From: Desmodus rotundus
Lineage: Eukaryota > Chordata > Mammalia > Chiroptera > Phyllostomidae
Direction: 5' to 3'
NCBI RefSeq assembly: GCF_022682495.2
Contig: NC_071397.1
Coordinates: 9,825,082-9,889,081 of the forward strand
DNA length: 64,000 nucleotides
Position numbers and translations under genes: made by a program. Shown here piece after piece: positions 1-12,900 of this stretch. Under the pieces are notes generated by a model. That model worked only from the letters and a program-made list of their open reading frames with translations, was not told the origin of the DNA and did not search any database. Positions within the stretch are counted from its first letter, which is position 1; each line of letters begins with the position of its first letter.

Positions 1-305
1 TCTGTCTGTGATTCTGCGTTACACTCTATCTGTGTCTCAGTTTGTCTCTGTCTGTGTCTCGCCCTGTTGATCTCTTACCTTCTCCCCCTGTCTGTCAGGT
101 CTGGGTCCCTGTCTGCCAACATCTCTCCTCTCTCAGTCTGACCGTACTCTGTCTGTCAGTTGTTAGTATTCCTCTGTTGTGGCCTGTCTGTCTGTAGACC
201 GGTCTGTCTCTGTCTCTGTTTCCTTTTAACTCCCTCTGTCTTATCTTCCTATCTCCCTGTGTCTCTCTCCGTCAGTGTCTGCTCATCTGTGTCCAACCCT
301 ACCCC
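1..305. repeat. CT-rich (tctg)n low-complexity tract
   Basis: Imperfect reiteration of tctgtctg and tctctgtctgtgtct on the + strand. It is low-complexity pyrimidine-rich DNA inside PTK7 intron 1 and may extend upstream of the window. Confidence 0.75.
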
Positions 306-2150
306 ACCCCCTGCTCTAAGGGTCTGCAAGAAGCACCTCTCGGATGGAGGGACAGCCAGGTCCAGACTTAAGTGAACTCAGATCTTGGTGCCTTTCAGGT
401 CCTAAAGGTTGACGGAGTAAGCGCAGAATAAAATTCAGGTCTTTGCCGTTTTTCTGGCTGTTCATTGCAGTATTGCATCAGCCACTCTTAGGGGCTGTTT
501 TTCCCTGCCGCTCTGTGTGTGCGCTTGGTTTTGTAACATTTAATGCCCGCCCTGCCCCACCCCCCCAGTTGGCTATCCCTAAGCTTTAAGCATCTGGTGA
601 TGAGTTGCAAATTTGGGGGGCTTTTAAAAATAACTTACAAGAAATTGTTTCTATTATTCATCAGTTTGTGTTTTTTTCATCTGTTGTTATTGATTTGGAG
701 GTTGGAATGCTTGTTTTGCCTTCTTTAGCCACAGTGCTTTTTGGAAACTGACTCTTTTTGGGGAAAAAGTAAAGGAACAAATCATTAGTAATGCAATTAA
801 GAGATTAAACAAAAGAATGAACTTAGCTTTGCCTTATTAGGAAGTTTATATTTTAAGCAGCGGGTCTGCCCTCCACCTCTCCCCCGGTTCGCTGGCGCCC
901 CTCGCCCGGTGGCGGCGGGCCAGACTCCGTTCCATCTGAGTGGCATTTGAGCCGCGACCGTGGTGGCAGTAGTTGATGTCCACGACGAGACGTCTTCCCC
1001 TCTTGCATCGCCCCAGCCCCAGCAGACTAGAATCCAGGAGGGCGCCCTTAACTCTAAGCCAGTGGTTCTCCAAGCCTCCTCCTTCAGTCTGGATTCTTCT
1101 CTTTGTGCCCGGTTGAGGCCTGAAGCCTGGAGCATCCCTTTGTGAGAGCCCTCCCTGGAGAGGAGGGCTGGTTTCCAGAGCAGCTGTGGGTCAGGCGGGT
1201 AAAGGAAAGGAAGGAAGGCTACGGGCAGGGTGCTTTGAGGGTGGTGTAGTTCTGACTCCTGGGCCCCGCCTGATTTCTGGCCCTGCAGGTTGTCCAAGGG
1301 GGTCTCCTCCAGGCTGCCAAGGGGCGTGTCTGTCTCCCGCACATGTGTTAAGCATAGCTGCCTGTCACTGGGTGTGTGGCTGCCACAGGCCCCGAGCGGC
1401 TCGTGCTTCCCACATCACACATAGCAAAATGATTTCCTCACATTCCCTACTCTTGTCTGCTCCAGGAAGTGGTTTGCAGAATGATTCTAAATATAAAAGT
1501 ATGAGACGGACTTTTTCTCTCATCCCTTTGAAACCAGCTGAGGTCCAGCCTCTTTGGTGACTTTCCGGGTTTGTGGGGAGGAGGACGGGGAGCAGGAGAA
1601 GCTGGTGTGGGTGCTTACATGTGGGCTTCCCCAGGCTCTGCTGCTACCCATTCGAGCGGGGGAAGCAGACAGTGTGGGACTAGGTGCTGTGCTAGAGGCC
1701 AGGGCAGGGTCCGGGGCACCACGGAGAGGAGGGTGGAGGCTCAGAGAATGATTTTCAAACTGGACAGCTCTGTTCAGCGTGCCCTGCTTTTAAAAAGATC
1801 CATTTGCTTCTCCCCCCCAACCCAATGGTCAGTTTAACTTTGGAGAAGAGCAGCATGTAGGGGATGGCCATAGGGAAGGGTCTTCAAAACATAGTGCTAA
1901 ATGGGTAAAAGCAGAGGGGGAGATGACACAAGGCCAGTTACAGAAGTCGAACATACCTGCAGGTTTAACAGTAGTCACCTTTCGCCAGAGCGCAGACAGA
2001 GGAAAGGTTTCCATTAGAGCCGATAGGATGGTTGCGGGGGAGTCAGCGAGAGCAGTGGACTGCAGCCAGTGTGGGTCAGAAGTAGGAGCCGAACAGACCC
2101 AGGGGCAGTTCCTGACCCCCCATCTCCCGGGATCGCTGACTGCAGTCCCT

Positions 2151-2170
2151 CCCCCCCCCCCCCCCCCCCC
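2151..2170. repeat. Poly-C homopolymer
   Basis: Twenty consecutive C residues after ccct, inside PTK7 intron 1. A run this long is prone to length error in sequencing. Confidence 0.95.
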
Positions 2171-3954
2171 GCTGTGAAATGAGGCACCGTGTAGAGGGTT
2201 CTTTGGCTTGGAAGTCACGTGATTGTGCACATGGCCGGGAGAAGTGGTCAGAGGAGCTAAGGCAGCCCGTCAGGTAGGGCTTTTAACAGGGGCGGAACTT
2301 TCCTGTGTGCATGCTGTTTAATACAGCCCCGGGCGGCTCCGGAGCACCTGAAATGAGACTGGTGTGACCCAGGGAATGAACTTTCCATTTTGTTTCATTT
2401 CAATTAAGTTACAGTTAAATAGCCCCATGTGGCTACTGGCTACCATCTTGGACAGAGTGGGTCTGAGGGAGGACTTTTCTCATTAAATATAGTTGAGGCC
2501 GCGCCACCTAAAGGGCAGGGAATCATACTCTCCCTTCCACAGGGAGTTTGGGGTGAACTGCTGTGACCACCCTGGTGAGGTGTGGGGTCTGTGCTTACTG
2601 CCTTATCAGCCTCCCAGGGGTGAGGCAAAGATGGGTAAAAGGAGCTCAGGAAACGGAGTCTCACAGAGGTTTTTGAGCCTGTCTTGAAAGCTAGTCATCT
2701 AAGACTTGGTCCCACCAGTCGTGGGCCAAGGTAGTAGTCCCCAGCCTGTCATTCAGTTTGTCCCCTGCCTCCCAGGCAAGGCCGTGGTCAGCTCACTCCC
2801 AGCCTCAGCCCGCTGTGTTCTTGCTGTGGTCTCCCAGAGCCCTGACCACTGCACCTGGGAGGCAGACCGCCAGGTCTGGACCCCATAATGAAAGGCAGTG
2901 GGGCCTGCATCGAATCTCTTTCCATCTTCTCTGAATGATGAGGGGCTAGCCCCTTCGTCCCCTCTGGAATCCCCGAGCGCACCAGCTGAGCATCCTTGAG
3001 GTCTTCCTGGGGTTGAGCCGCTGGTTCGTTTCCCAGCTTGGCCCAGCAGCCCATCGCTTTCTCTGCGATATCTGTTATTTCTGCAGGCCCCTCACTGGCG
3101 TCCTCAGGAGACAGCTGCCTGAGGTCCGTGTGTCTGTCTGTCTCTCCTTGGGGCGGAGGAGAATGGATCTCTATCCCAAGGCGAAGAGTGTGGAGGGAAG
3201 TCCTGGATCTCGCTGGAGGTCTGTTCTAGAGCCGCCCCCACCCCCAGGCCTTTGGGATACCTCGGGATCACCCTCTCAAAGGACATTTCGGGGTCCTCAG
3301 TTCCCTCGAATTTCTGGGGTTTCCACTAAAATCAGTTTCAAGGCTGCCATTTTCCAGGTGAGGAAACTGAGACCCAGAGAGGAAGATTAAGTTGGCCAAG
3401 ATTGGATAAAGGACACAGAACAAGATTCAGGGTGAGATAGACTCTTACGTGACTTTATTCCTCCAAGAAGGCTTGCGGGGTGTTTCCTGTGTGGCCCAGG
3501 CCCTCTAACATACACAGCCATGTCATGTTGGACACGGAGGTCTGTTCTGCCCTCAGGCTTGCAGTCCAGCTTGGGGACACAGCTCTGGGTCACAGCACAG
3601 GTGGGGATATTCCGGATGTCACAGGCAGTGAGCTTTCAGTGCAAGTGTGTGGCCAGGGCAGAGGCAGGATGCAAGCCGAGCCACAGAAATGGGAGCAGCT
3701 TGTCCGAAGTGATGCGGGGTCCCTGTCTGCAGCCCCCAGCTGCCTCCAACCCCCACGCCTGCCATTTATAGCCTCACTCCTAATCCCTTCCGGGGCTGGC
3801 CCTGTTGCCGGCTGCAGGGGCTCTAGGGACTGCTCTAAAGCTTGGGGGCAGGGAGGGGACTGTGGGGAGTGAGCCCTTTGCTTCTGCAACTGCCTCTGAG
3901 GGCCCTTGCAGTGAACCCAGTGTTAAGTCTTGGTGGCTGTCCAGTTTCATCCTC

Positions 3955-4090
3955 TTATTTCTCCAGATTTACAGATAATGAAACGGCCTGGCTGGCAGGG
4001 GGCAGGGATTGCTGGTGATTGCCAGGGTTACTCCATTTGTTAGTGGTTGTGTGGAGACTGGAACCCAGGTCTCCTTGCCTCCATGTTCCT
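3955..4090. repeat. MIR-like SINE remnant
   Basis: Contains the MIR hallmark order: a 'cagatgaggaaact'-like core (cagataatgaaacggc), then 'ggaacccaggtctccttgcctcc'-like sequence. It is highly diverged, and both the boundaries and the call rest on pattern recognition alone. Confidence 0.5.
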
Positions 4091-5093
4091 TCTGCATGAT
4101 CGCACAGCCTCACTCTGGCTGGGTTTTTAATTCATTGCTGCTTCCTTGGAGACGTCACCGCCACTGAAGGGATTCTAAGGGGGAGAGATGTCCAGGTGGG
4201 GCCCTCCCAGCCCCAGCAGAGGACAGGCTGGCTCTAGCTAGGGTCGGGGAGTGTGGCTGCTGGCTGGGTAGCATCTTAAACCACATCTCCAGCTGGCATA
4301 CGTGTCCTTCTGGGCTTGGATGCCCCGTGGTGCCGGACACACAGTCACACTCTTGCTGTTAGAGGTTGATCTCTCCCTCCAGGGCCTCCCGGGGGTGAGC
4401 GGGGCAGCTCATCTGAGCTGTGGGTTTCATCTAAGGTACAAGAGCTGGCCCACTAGCTTGTTTCTGCCCTAATCCCTGGTGACTTTGTTCTGTTCCTCTA
4501 ATCCAGATGTTGGAGCCTCTCCAGATATTTACATTTAAATCCCAGGACAGCAAAACTCAGCTGGGCCCCTGGCTCTGCGCCCTCCTGCATCGCTGGGAGC
4601 CAGGGCGGTGGGGCTCCTGTCAAGGACTCTGGGAAGACCAAAGGGGGACAGAACTTTGTGCCCTGCCTCTGGATCTCGGGGTCAGCTGTGCTTGACTTTC
4701 AGCAACCCTCTGAACCCTGGTGCTCTGGGCTTATCAGTTAGGTTACAGGCAGTACACTGATGGTGTGCTGGTGGTATCGGAGAAGCATGTTCCAGGTGCC
4801 AAATCCACCAATCCCACTCAGCAATTTGTGTTTCTGCCGACCTGGGTGAATTGGGGGATGGCTGGGTTTGTCCACCCAAGTAACTTGTTCCTGCCACAGT
4901 TGAGATTTGTTTCTCAAAACACTTCCAAATGTCTGTGGGCCATGGGCCTTGAAGCAGCTCCAGAGCAGCTGAAAGTGTGCCAGTTAAGTCCCTGAAGGCC
5001 AAGGGTGTGGTACAGTGCATTGGTCTCTTAGGGAGGAGGAGTGGGACTGGGGACACTGGTACTTCTGGGGCCTCTCACTTGGTGCCCCTAGAG

Positions 5094-5337
5094 CAGCGGT
5101 CCCCAACCTTTTTGGCACCAGGGGCCAGTTTTCTGTGTAAGACAATTTTTCCACAGACTGGGGTGGTGGGGGGTGGCTTGGGTTGGAGGGACAGGAGGCA
5201 GAGCTGTGAGCTTCAGCAGTAATGCGAGCTATGAGCTATGGCTCAGCTTCCCTCCGCTCACCTCCTGCTGTGCAGCCGGATTCCTCACAGGCCACGGACC
5301 TTACCGGACCACAGCCCCGGGGGGTTGGGGACCCCTG
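5094..5337. mobile_element. hAT-type MITE (MER1-like) with 8-bp target duplication
   Basis: A 244-bp element with inverted ends: cagcggtccccaacc at 5094 and ggttggggacccctg at 5323-5337, differing by one base. It is flanked by perfect 8-bp direct repeats ccctagag (5086-5093 and 5338-5345). The 8-bp duplication and the ends are diagnostic of the hAT superfamily. The ends and the interior (ggcaccaggg near 5116, ccacgg near 5293) resemble the non-autonomous MER1/Charlie group. It has no coding capacity. Confidence 0.88.
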
Positions 5338-5894
5338 CCCTAGAGTTCCCCTGTGGAGGGCGTTGTGAGGAGGGCTGTCCACTCATGTGGGTGAGGGTCC
5401 CGGGGCCACTCTCTTCACCGGAGCGTGTGTGGCCCATGTCCCGATGCTGTTGCCCAGACAGACGGGGCACAGGAAGTTGGCCACCCTCTCCTTCAGGGGT
5501 CTGTGTGGCCAACAGGAGCCACCTAGGCCTGGGCTCTCGCACGTCAGGATGCCCGTCCGCACAGGGGCCTGGGAACCCGGACTGCGTCTTAGGTGTGGAG
5601 AGGTCAGCCAGGCCAGCCAGGGTCATCCTGGCATCTCAGTCTGACCCTAAGGCATCTGTTCCAAGCATGGGATTTCTTTCACAAGAGGGAGAGGGTGGAT
5701 AAAATCAGCTGGCCAAGTTGGGCCGTCCCTGGAGCCTGCACCGTGTCCGGGGTGGTTTTTCTAGCCTAGGAAGGCTGGCCGCTGAGACATGGGTAGCGGA
5801 GTGGCCCAGATAGACACTTGGACCGAAGCAGCTGAAATTACTTCAGAGCAGAAAAACTTCCTGCTGCTCTCTGCTCTCTATAAATTCTTGTTTA

Positions 5895-5932
5895 CATGTG
5901 TGTACGCACACATGCACACACATACACACATG
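5895..5932. repeat. Imperfect CA microsatellite
   Basis: Alternating cacaca and catg/tac units in PTK7 intron 1. Confidence 0.75.
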
Positions 5933-8900
5933 GGTGGACTGGGCCTGGAGCCCAGAGAGCAACAAGAAGGGCAGGCAGCAGACCAGATGCGTGCTGGGGG
6001 GTGGGGAGCGGGACTTGGGCCGCCGCCCACACAGCCCTTTCTCAGGGGGCTGGGGCCAGGGCTCAGGCAGAGGGAGTGTCTGCGTGTAGGTGGCTGTTGG
6101 GGAGCCGAGGAAACAGCTAGGAGAATGTCCTTATCGGGTATTCGCTGCTGCAGCTTTCTTGGGGTGGGCGTCACATGTGGGCAGGGGGCTCTGCCTGTCA
6201 CTGCAGAGGGGCTTCTTGCCGGGCAGCCCCCTGCCCTCCGGGTGCTCCATGCTGCGCTGTGAGCTTTGACTGTGTGAACCCACTCGGCCTTACACAGCCT
6301 GGGTGGTAGCCCTGGCGTCCCAAGGGGAAGGGGACGGAGAGGCCAGGCTAAGCTGGCATTGGTAGGGAGTGGCCGGGCTGTAGGGCAGCCCTGAAGCTGC
6401 CACACCGAGCAGGCCGCCTCCAGGAGCACAGTCGGCTGTGTGTTCTGCGAGGTGCTGTGTGTAGTAGGCGAGATGCATGGACATTGTGGCCGGACCATGA
6501 GAGGGGGCAGCTTTGGGAAGCCCGTGACAGTGTTCCACCAGAGACCACAGCCCCCGGGGGCGTCCTCAAGTCAGAGGTCGTACAGGGACAGGAACTTGTT
6601 GGTGACCCTACCACCTTGAGGCAGGTACCACCTCAGCCCCCCAAAGCCCTCCTCCTCTCATTGCTGTCCTTCATTTTTTTGTTGCTGTGTCAGCTGAAGC
6701 TCCCGGAGAGTTCCTTACCTGCCAGCCCTGCTTTCTCTGGAGTCTGGAGTTTTTGCTGCGGCTCCTTGGTCTGCCTCTAAGTCTCCTTCCTGTTTCCCCC
6801 AGCAAAACAACTGACCTCTCTGCAAACCGTGCAGGTGGCCAGACTGGGCCCACCTCAGTGCTGTCTACTCAGCAAATGGGGATGCCACAGCCCTGGGCCA
6901 GCCGCCTGCACGAGGAGCCTCATGGCCCAGCTGTGGGCTCGGAGCAGGCCCCGGGGCCTTGGAGAAGGCCTGGTGGCTGTGCTCCCTGCCTTTGTAACAT
7001 CTAACGTCTGCCCCAGCCAAGCACTAACCAGGACCTGCTGTGGGCTGACGTCAGGACAGAGGGCCCCGCGGGGCCGGCTTTGATGTTTCCCAGGCCCTAT
7101 CGATGTGGGGGTGCAGGGGGCTCTGAGTGGCAGTCTGGGAATGCAGCATCACTCACCACAGCCCGGGGCAGCCCCAGCCCCAGCCCCAGCACCAGGAGGG
7201 GATGCTGGAGGCCATGCTGGGTCCCCTCTGAGTCATGCCATTTCTTCTTCTGGCTCAGGTTTCTGTGGCCACTGGTCTGTGGTTCCTGCAGCCAACCCCA
7301 TGGGCCTGTTCCTGCCATCCCACCCATCAGACTTCGCTGCTGTGGCAGCTCCGTCCCATCCAGGGTCTGGGAGTGGCCTTGGGCCTGGGCAAGACAGGGA
7401 GCTTTCTAATGTTCTTAAAATGTGAGTCTTTGGGCAGGAAGAGCAGCCACAGTAATAGGTAATAGTAACGGTAGCTACTGTTTACCTGGGCAGCTCTGTG
7501 CGAGGCCCTCCTGCACGAAGTTGGACACGCCCAGTGTGATAGGGTGAGGATTGGAACCGGGCCTGCCGGATTCTAAACCTTAACTAGCGTTCCTCTGCTC
7601 CTCTGCTCCTCTGCGTGAGTGAGACTCCTGGCCCCCCACTGTGTCTGAGCAGGGAAGCAGGGGTGGGGGCGATGTCTGTCCTTCCAGTCAGGTAATCCCT
7701 CTGGCCTTTGATGGGCATCCTGGAGTTCTGGGTCTATAGTCCCATTTTGGGGAGTCACATTTGAGGAGGCCCCTTGGGGCCTGGTCTCGAGGCTACTATC
7801 TGTGTCATGAGAGGTGGTGGGGAAGGGCTCCAGGCGCCTCTTGTCCCACACTTCCGTGGAGGTTACCTCGGTTCAGCCAGTAGTCAGCTGAGTGCCTTTG
7901 TGTGCCAGCATTGTCTGCAAGAGATGTCCACTCCACCTGGCTGCGAGGAGTGGGATCCGATACTTCCAGGGGTGGTTTTGAGTTCCTGGGCGGGGCTGGG
8001 AAAAGCGTGGGGCTCTGGTCGTGGTTCTGGCTCTGCCACAAATGATCTGTTTTATCTTGAGCAAATGCCTTCCTCTCTGGACGCCAGTTTACCCGTGTGC
8101 ACCACCAAGGGATTGCACCGAGTTGCCCAGCAGGGGCAGGGCCACACCGAGATGAGGTGTTGGGAAGTGGGTGGAGGTGTTGGGCTGTCAGGATGACTGG
8201 GGGTGCTTAGCAGTGCCCAGGGGGCCAAGTTTTAACTTGCACAGTGGGCGAGGCGGCCCAGCACGGTGGAGAATTGTCCCGTCGAGAGAGAGCCCACAGT
8301 TCTGCCGGAGAGCGGTGGGGTGCTCTGAGCTGTCCCCAGCTCCGTGTATCCTGTGTGCTGGCCCCTCTGAGAATGTTGGGAGAAGGACCAACACCAGCGA
8401 CAGCCCCTCATCTGGGCCCCGGCCTGTGGGTTCTGAGATTGGTTTCCAGTGTTTTGGGGGGGAATGGGCAAGACCTGTTGGTCTCTTTATTCATGCTCTC
8501 GTTGGGCCCGGTTTGGCCAGAGGCAGAGCCTGCTATTTTATGTAGCAGCCCCAGGTAGTCCGTTTCTTCTCCCGGGGGGTGGGGGAGTGGCACGTCCCCT
8601 TCTGTGCTGTCACCCACCCCTGGCTGGTCTTCCAGGAGACTGGTCTTCCAGGCCCAGCAGCTTCGGGCCGTGGCAGGGTACTCAACGTGGGCCAGGAACA
8701 AAGCCCAGTGTGTTATTCCTGCTCCTGTAACCATGCCACCTGCCCGGCCCTGCCCTCCGCCTCCTCGACCCATCTGCTACTCAGCACAGGCTTCTCACTC
8801 CTCCCTTTGTTCTCCCTGGCTGTGGTTCCACCTTTGGTTGCAGGGTTCCCCTTCTCTGAGGGGCCCCCTGGCCAGAGCTGAACTGTAGCCATGCAGGAGG

Positions 8901-9665
8901 GGGAATGGATTCTGGTGAAAACCTGCAACCACTTGGCTCACCTCTCAACTTAGCACAGAAAAGCCAGCCTTGGCCACATGTGGATTTGTAGGGGTGGGGA
9001 GTGGGAATGTGGGGGTGGCCCTGGCATGTCTTTGGGAATAGCCCTGGTTCTAGAGAATATATTGGCTTCCCCTGTAATGGGGTTCTCCCAAAGAAGCCCC
9101 TGGGGGACACTGGGCAGCAGAGTTTCTGTGGGCGGGCTTCAAAGTACCCTCCCTGACCTGAGGACCCTCCGTAGGGGTGTGAGTACCAGTAATTCTTGAA
9201 AGATGCTCTTTGGATTATGATTTAGTTTTGACTTTGCTCAGCATCCTGGATTCTGAAGACGGTGGGGAGGGTTGTCTGCTAATGTCCCCTGCTTTCCAGC
9301 CCAGTGTCAAGACCTCCTGTGATCTGGTCCCACAGGTTCGAGGCCCTCTTCCTCCTGTGTGCCACCAGCAACCCCCACCCCAACCTTTGGGGCTTCCTTT
9401 CCTGTGCTCACGCCATTCATTTGTTGTGAATTTTGCCATAACCTGTGTAATTGCCCTGTGTCCCTTTTCAGGCTGGTGCCTGTGGAGCCAGCACCGTGTA
9501 AAAGTTCGTTGACACTTGGCATTGGCGGTTTCAGGAGCCTTCTCACTCGTGCTTACTGGGTGTTTTCTGTGTACACGGCCCCTTTTCCCCGCGCACAGGG
9601 CGATCAGTGACCTGTTACCACAGCATCTCCCCTTGACCCTCTCTGTCTCGTGTTCCCATCTGCAG

Positions 9666-9953
9666 GCGCCCAGGCAGCTATCGTCTTCATCAAGGAGCCG
9701 TCCTCCCAGGATGCTCTGCAGGGGCGCCGGGCGCTGCTCCGCTGTGAGGTCGAGGCCTCAGGCTCCGTGCACGTATATTGGCTGCTGGACGGGGCCCCTG
9801 TCCTGGACACCGAGCGGCGTTTCGCTCAGGGCAGCAGCCTGAGCTTCGCGGCTGTGGACCGGCTGCAGGACTCCGGAGCCTTCCAGTGCGTGGCTCGGGA
9901 TAAGGCTACTGGAGAGGAGGCCCGCAGTGCCAACGCCTCCTTCAACATCAAAT
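9666..9953 (+). CDS. PTK7: PTK7 exon 2 (Ig domain 1)
   Basis: Begins after tgcag with the end of a glycine codon, then AQAAIVFIKEPSSQ. Encodes residues about 27-122, the whole first Ig domain, including LLRCEVEA and FQCVARDKATGEE with the paired cysteines. It ends AAA T before gtgag. Residues 1-26, the signal peptide, come from exon 1 outside the window. Confidence 0.96.
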
Positions 9954-12900
9954 GTGAGAGCCGGGGCTCTGCGCGTCCCCCCACCAGACCCTCAACTCCT
10001 GAGCTCTGCGGGACCCCTCCTTTCTCTCAGCTTCTCCCATTTCTAGTTGAATGGGGCATGCAGAACGCAGTGTGGTCCGCTCTTTCTGCTGTGTGGATAA
10101 GAGGAAGTTGAAAGTTTTCATTTTTTCACATTGTTCCACCTTTCAAGTCCTGGACCATTTCTCTGCTGGATGCTTTTGCAAATGGCAACAGCCGTGAGGC
10201 AACGTGGCCAAGTATCAGACTTGGCCTGCCAGGGACTGAGCAGTGACTCAGTCTCCGGTGGGCCAGGTGTAGCCCTGGCCTTGGCTTCATGGGGCTTCCC
10301 TGCACTGTCTTTTGGCTCAGAGCCTCCAGGTTCCATGTTTCCTGCTTGTCCTCCTTCCCCTCTGCCCTCCCACGCATGCTCTGCTCTGGTCTGCTCTGCC
10401 CTGCTCCTCACTCTGCAACCATGGCTTCTGCTACAGGGCTTGAGACTGGTCCTGTGGTCCTGAAGCATCCAGCCTCGGAAGCCGAGATCCAGCCACAGGC
10501 ACAGGTCACTCTGCGATGTCACATTGATGGGCACCCTCGGTAAGCAGCGACTTAGAGGATGGGGATGGAGAGGGTTATTCTAGACAGGTAGCGATGTCTC
10601 CCCAAATCCTGGACTCTATTCAGATGCATTTTGCTTCATTCTGTAACAACCCTGCCCCCGGTGCTCCTCCACGCTAGCCCCTGGTGACCTGAAGGGCACA
10701 CTGTGCTACGGAGTGACCCTGGATTCTGGGAGCTGAGAGATCTAGAATCTCAGCCTGATTCTGCCCCTGAATTGCTGTGTGCCCTTGTGCAAGTCACTTC
10801 CCCTCCCCAGGCCTCTTATGTTTCCCCGTTTGTAAACTGAGGGCTCTAGCCCTGATCCTCTGCTGATTCTGTATTCCCTCCACTGGCCACCTGAGTGCCC
10901 CTGCCTCCCTGTGGCTGACCCCCTTGCTCCCGCAGGCCAACCTATCAGTGGTTCCGAGATGGGAGCCCCCTCTCCGAGAGCCAGAGCAACCACACGGTCA
11001 GCAGCAAGGAGCGGAACCTGACCCTCCGGCCAGCCAGCCCTGAGCATAGTGGCATCTATTCCTGCTGTGCCCACAATGCTTTTGGCCAGACCTGTAGCAG
11101 CCAGAACTTTACCTTGAGCATTGCTGGTAAGCCTGGTGTGGAGATGGAGCTGGGAAGGCAGGGATGGGAGGGTCCTCCTCACTCTGCCTGTTCACATGCC
11201 TGTGCTTCTGCCTCCCCAGATGAGAGCTTTGCCAGGGTGGTGCTGGCGCCCCAGGATGTGGTGGTGGCGAGGAACGAGGAGGCAATGTTTCACTGTCAGT
11301 TCTCAGCCCGGCCACCCCCAAGCCTGCAGTGGGTCTTTGAAGATGAGACTCCCATCACTAACCGCAGCCGGTAAGGCATCTGACGGGCCTTCAGGAACGG
11401 TGGTCCAGGTTGTGCACTGCGCAGTTCCCCCTGCTCAAAAGGGAAGGCCAGTCCTATCACAGACATCAGAGACCTGCATGTGTACTACTTCAGAGTTCCG
11501 GCAGATGGCAGTGCAGTGTCGTCTTGTTACTAAATGAGTCCAACAAAGGGAAGTCTCCAGGAAGGACATCTTTTTCTGGTTTCCCACAAAGGCATTGTAT
11601 GAGCTAGCAGCGGCTCTGCTTCTTTCCCCCATTACCTCCTGCTCATGTGTGTTTTCTAACATCGAGACGTAAGGACCCGGGGATGGAGGGACACAGGGGA
11701 CCTGGGTGGTCACAGGCTGGATAGGATGACAAAGGCACCTTACATATACACATACATCCAGCACACACCTGCGTGTGTTTTGGAGGAAGTGAACACTTCT
11801 AGAAGGTGCCAGCTCCTTTGTAGGGACTTCTGTTCTCGCCCAGGCCCTGTGGAAACAGAAAGCACCTATGTGGTGGCAGGTGTAGCCGTGGTCCTTGGGG
11901 CTGTGGCTCCCTGAGCCTCGGCCCCTAGGATATCGTCAGTGTTTGTCTGGCATGGCTGAGGGACTTCTGACTGCTGGAGCCAGGTGCCTTACCTGCAGTC
12001 TTATCTTGACCCCGCAGGAAGGTGGCCCCTTGGTCCCTATAGTTGCACACTGTCGATTTCCTCGCTGTCCCATTTAAACCTTGCTGCTCCCCTTGCCACT
12101 CCAAAAGCCAAGTCTCTTGTAGTCGATGGCACGGCTGCATATACACATGAATGACTGAACACGTAAACATGTACACATACACACGCACACACGCACACTA
12201 ACACGGCGTGTCGGCCTTCTCCTCTCTGCCCTGCTCCTGGCCGATACCTTCTTATGTCTTTGGCCTTGGTGAGATACGGTCCCATCACGTTCCCTTCCAC
12301 ACAGGCCCGTGGGCTGCTTCTTTCAATGAGCACTTTGTCCCCCCCGCCTCCCGCAGCCCCCTCCACCTCCGCAGAGCCACAGTGTTTGCCAACGGGTCTC
12401 TGCTGCTGACCCAGGTCCGGCCGCGCAGTGCTGGTGTCTACCGATGCATAGGCCAGGGCCAGAGGGGCCCTCCGGTCGTCCTGGAGGCCACGCTTCATCT
12501 GGCAGGTGGGTTTCGGGGCCTGGGGTATCAAGGTGGGGGCTGCCTTCAACATTGTTGGCATGTAGAGATTTAGGTTCCTGTTTCCACTTGAGCAGCTTGG
12601 GACAGAGGAAAGACGAGGATGCTGGGGTAGGAAGAGGAGACACTGAGAGTTATAGGGGAAAAGGGACAAAGCTTATGACAGAAGGATGTCAAGTATCCCG
12701 GGACCCACAGTAATCGGCTATCTCCTTCCCACTCATATCCCCGCAGAGATTGACGACATGCCGCCATTTGAGCCCCGGGTGTTCACCGTCGGCAGCGAGG
12801 AGCGTGTGGCCTGCCTGCCCCCGCAGGGTCTGCCAGAGCCCAGCATGTGGTGGGAGCACGCCGGAGTCCGGCTGCCCGCCCACGGCAGAGTCTACCAAAA

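Larger units (their letters stand above)
1..9665 (+). other. PTK7: PTK7 intron 1 (3' part)
   Basis: No coding exon is recognisable here; all open frames are short, overlapping and unlike any protein I know. It opens with a CT-rich low-complexity run (1-305). It then holds a small CpG-rich patch (870-960), a poly-C run (2151-2170) and a hAT MITE (5094-5337). Further repeats are a CA-rich run (5900-5930) and MIR-like remnants near 3955-4090, 7455-7575 and 8020-8110. The segment near 2390-2465 resembles one end of a Charlie-type element. Confidence 0.85.

Noticed and set aside
797..1342. 181-codon open frame on the minus strand
   Set aside because: GC-rich intron sequence of PTK7, with no homology that I recognise, no splice context and competing frames on both strands.
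5878..6498. 206-codon minus-strand open frame
   Set aside because: Proline/serine/alanine-rich chance frame in GC-rich intron DNA that ends in a CA microsatellite.
9650..9700. PTK7 translation start within the window
   Set aside because: Exon 2 starts with the last two bases of a codon after a good acceptor, and no ATG precedes the Ig domain in frame; the signal-peptide exon must lie upstream.
12037..12669. 210-codon minus-strand open frame over PTK7 exon 6
   Set aside because: It is antisense to a real exon; the frame is open because of the exon's codon composition.
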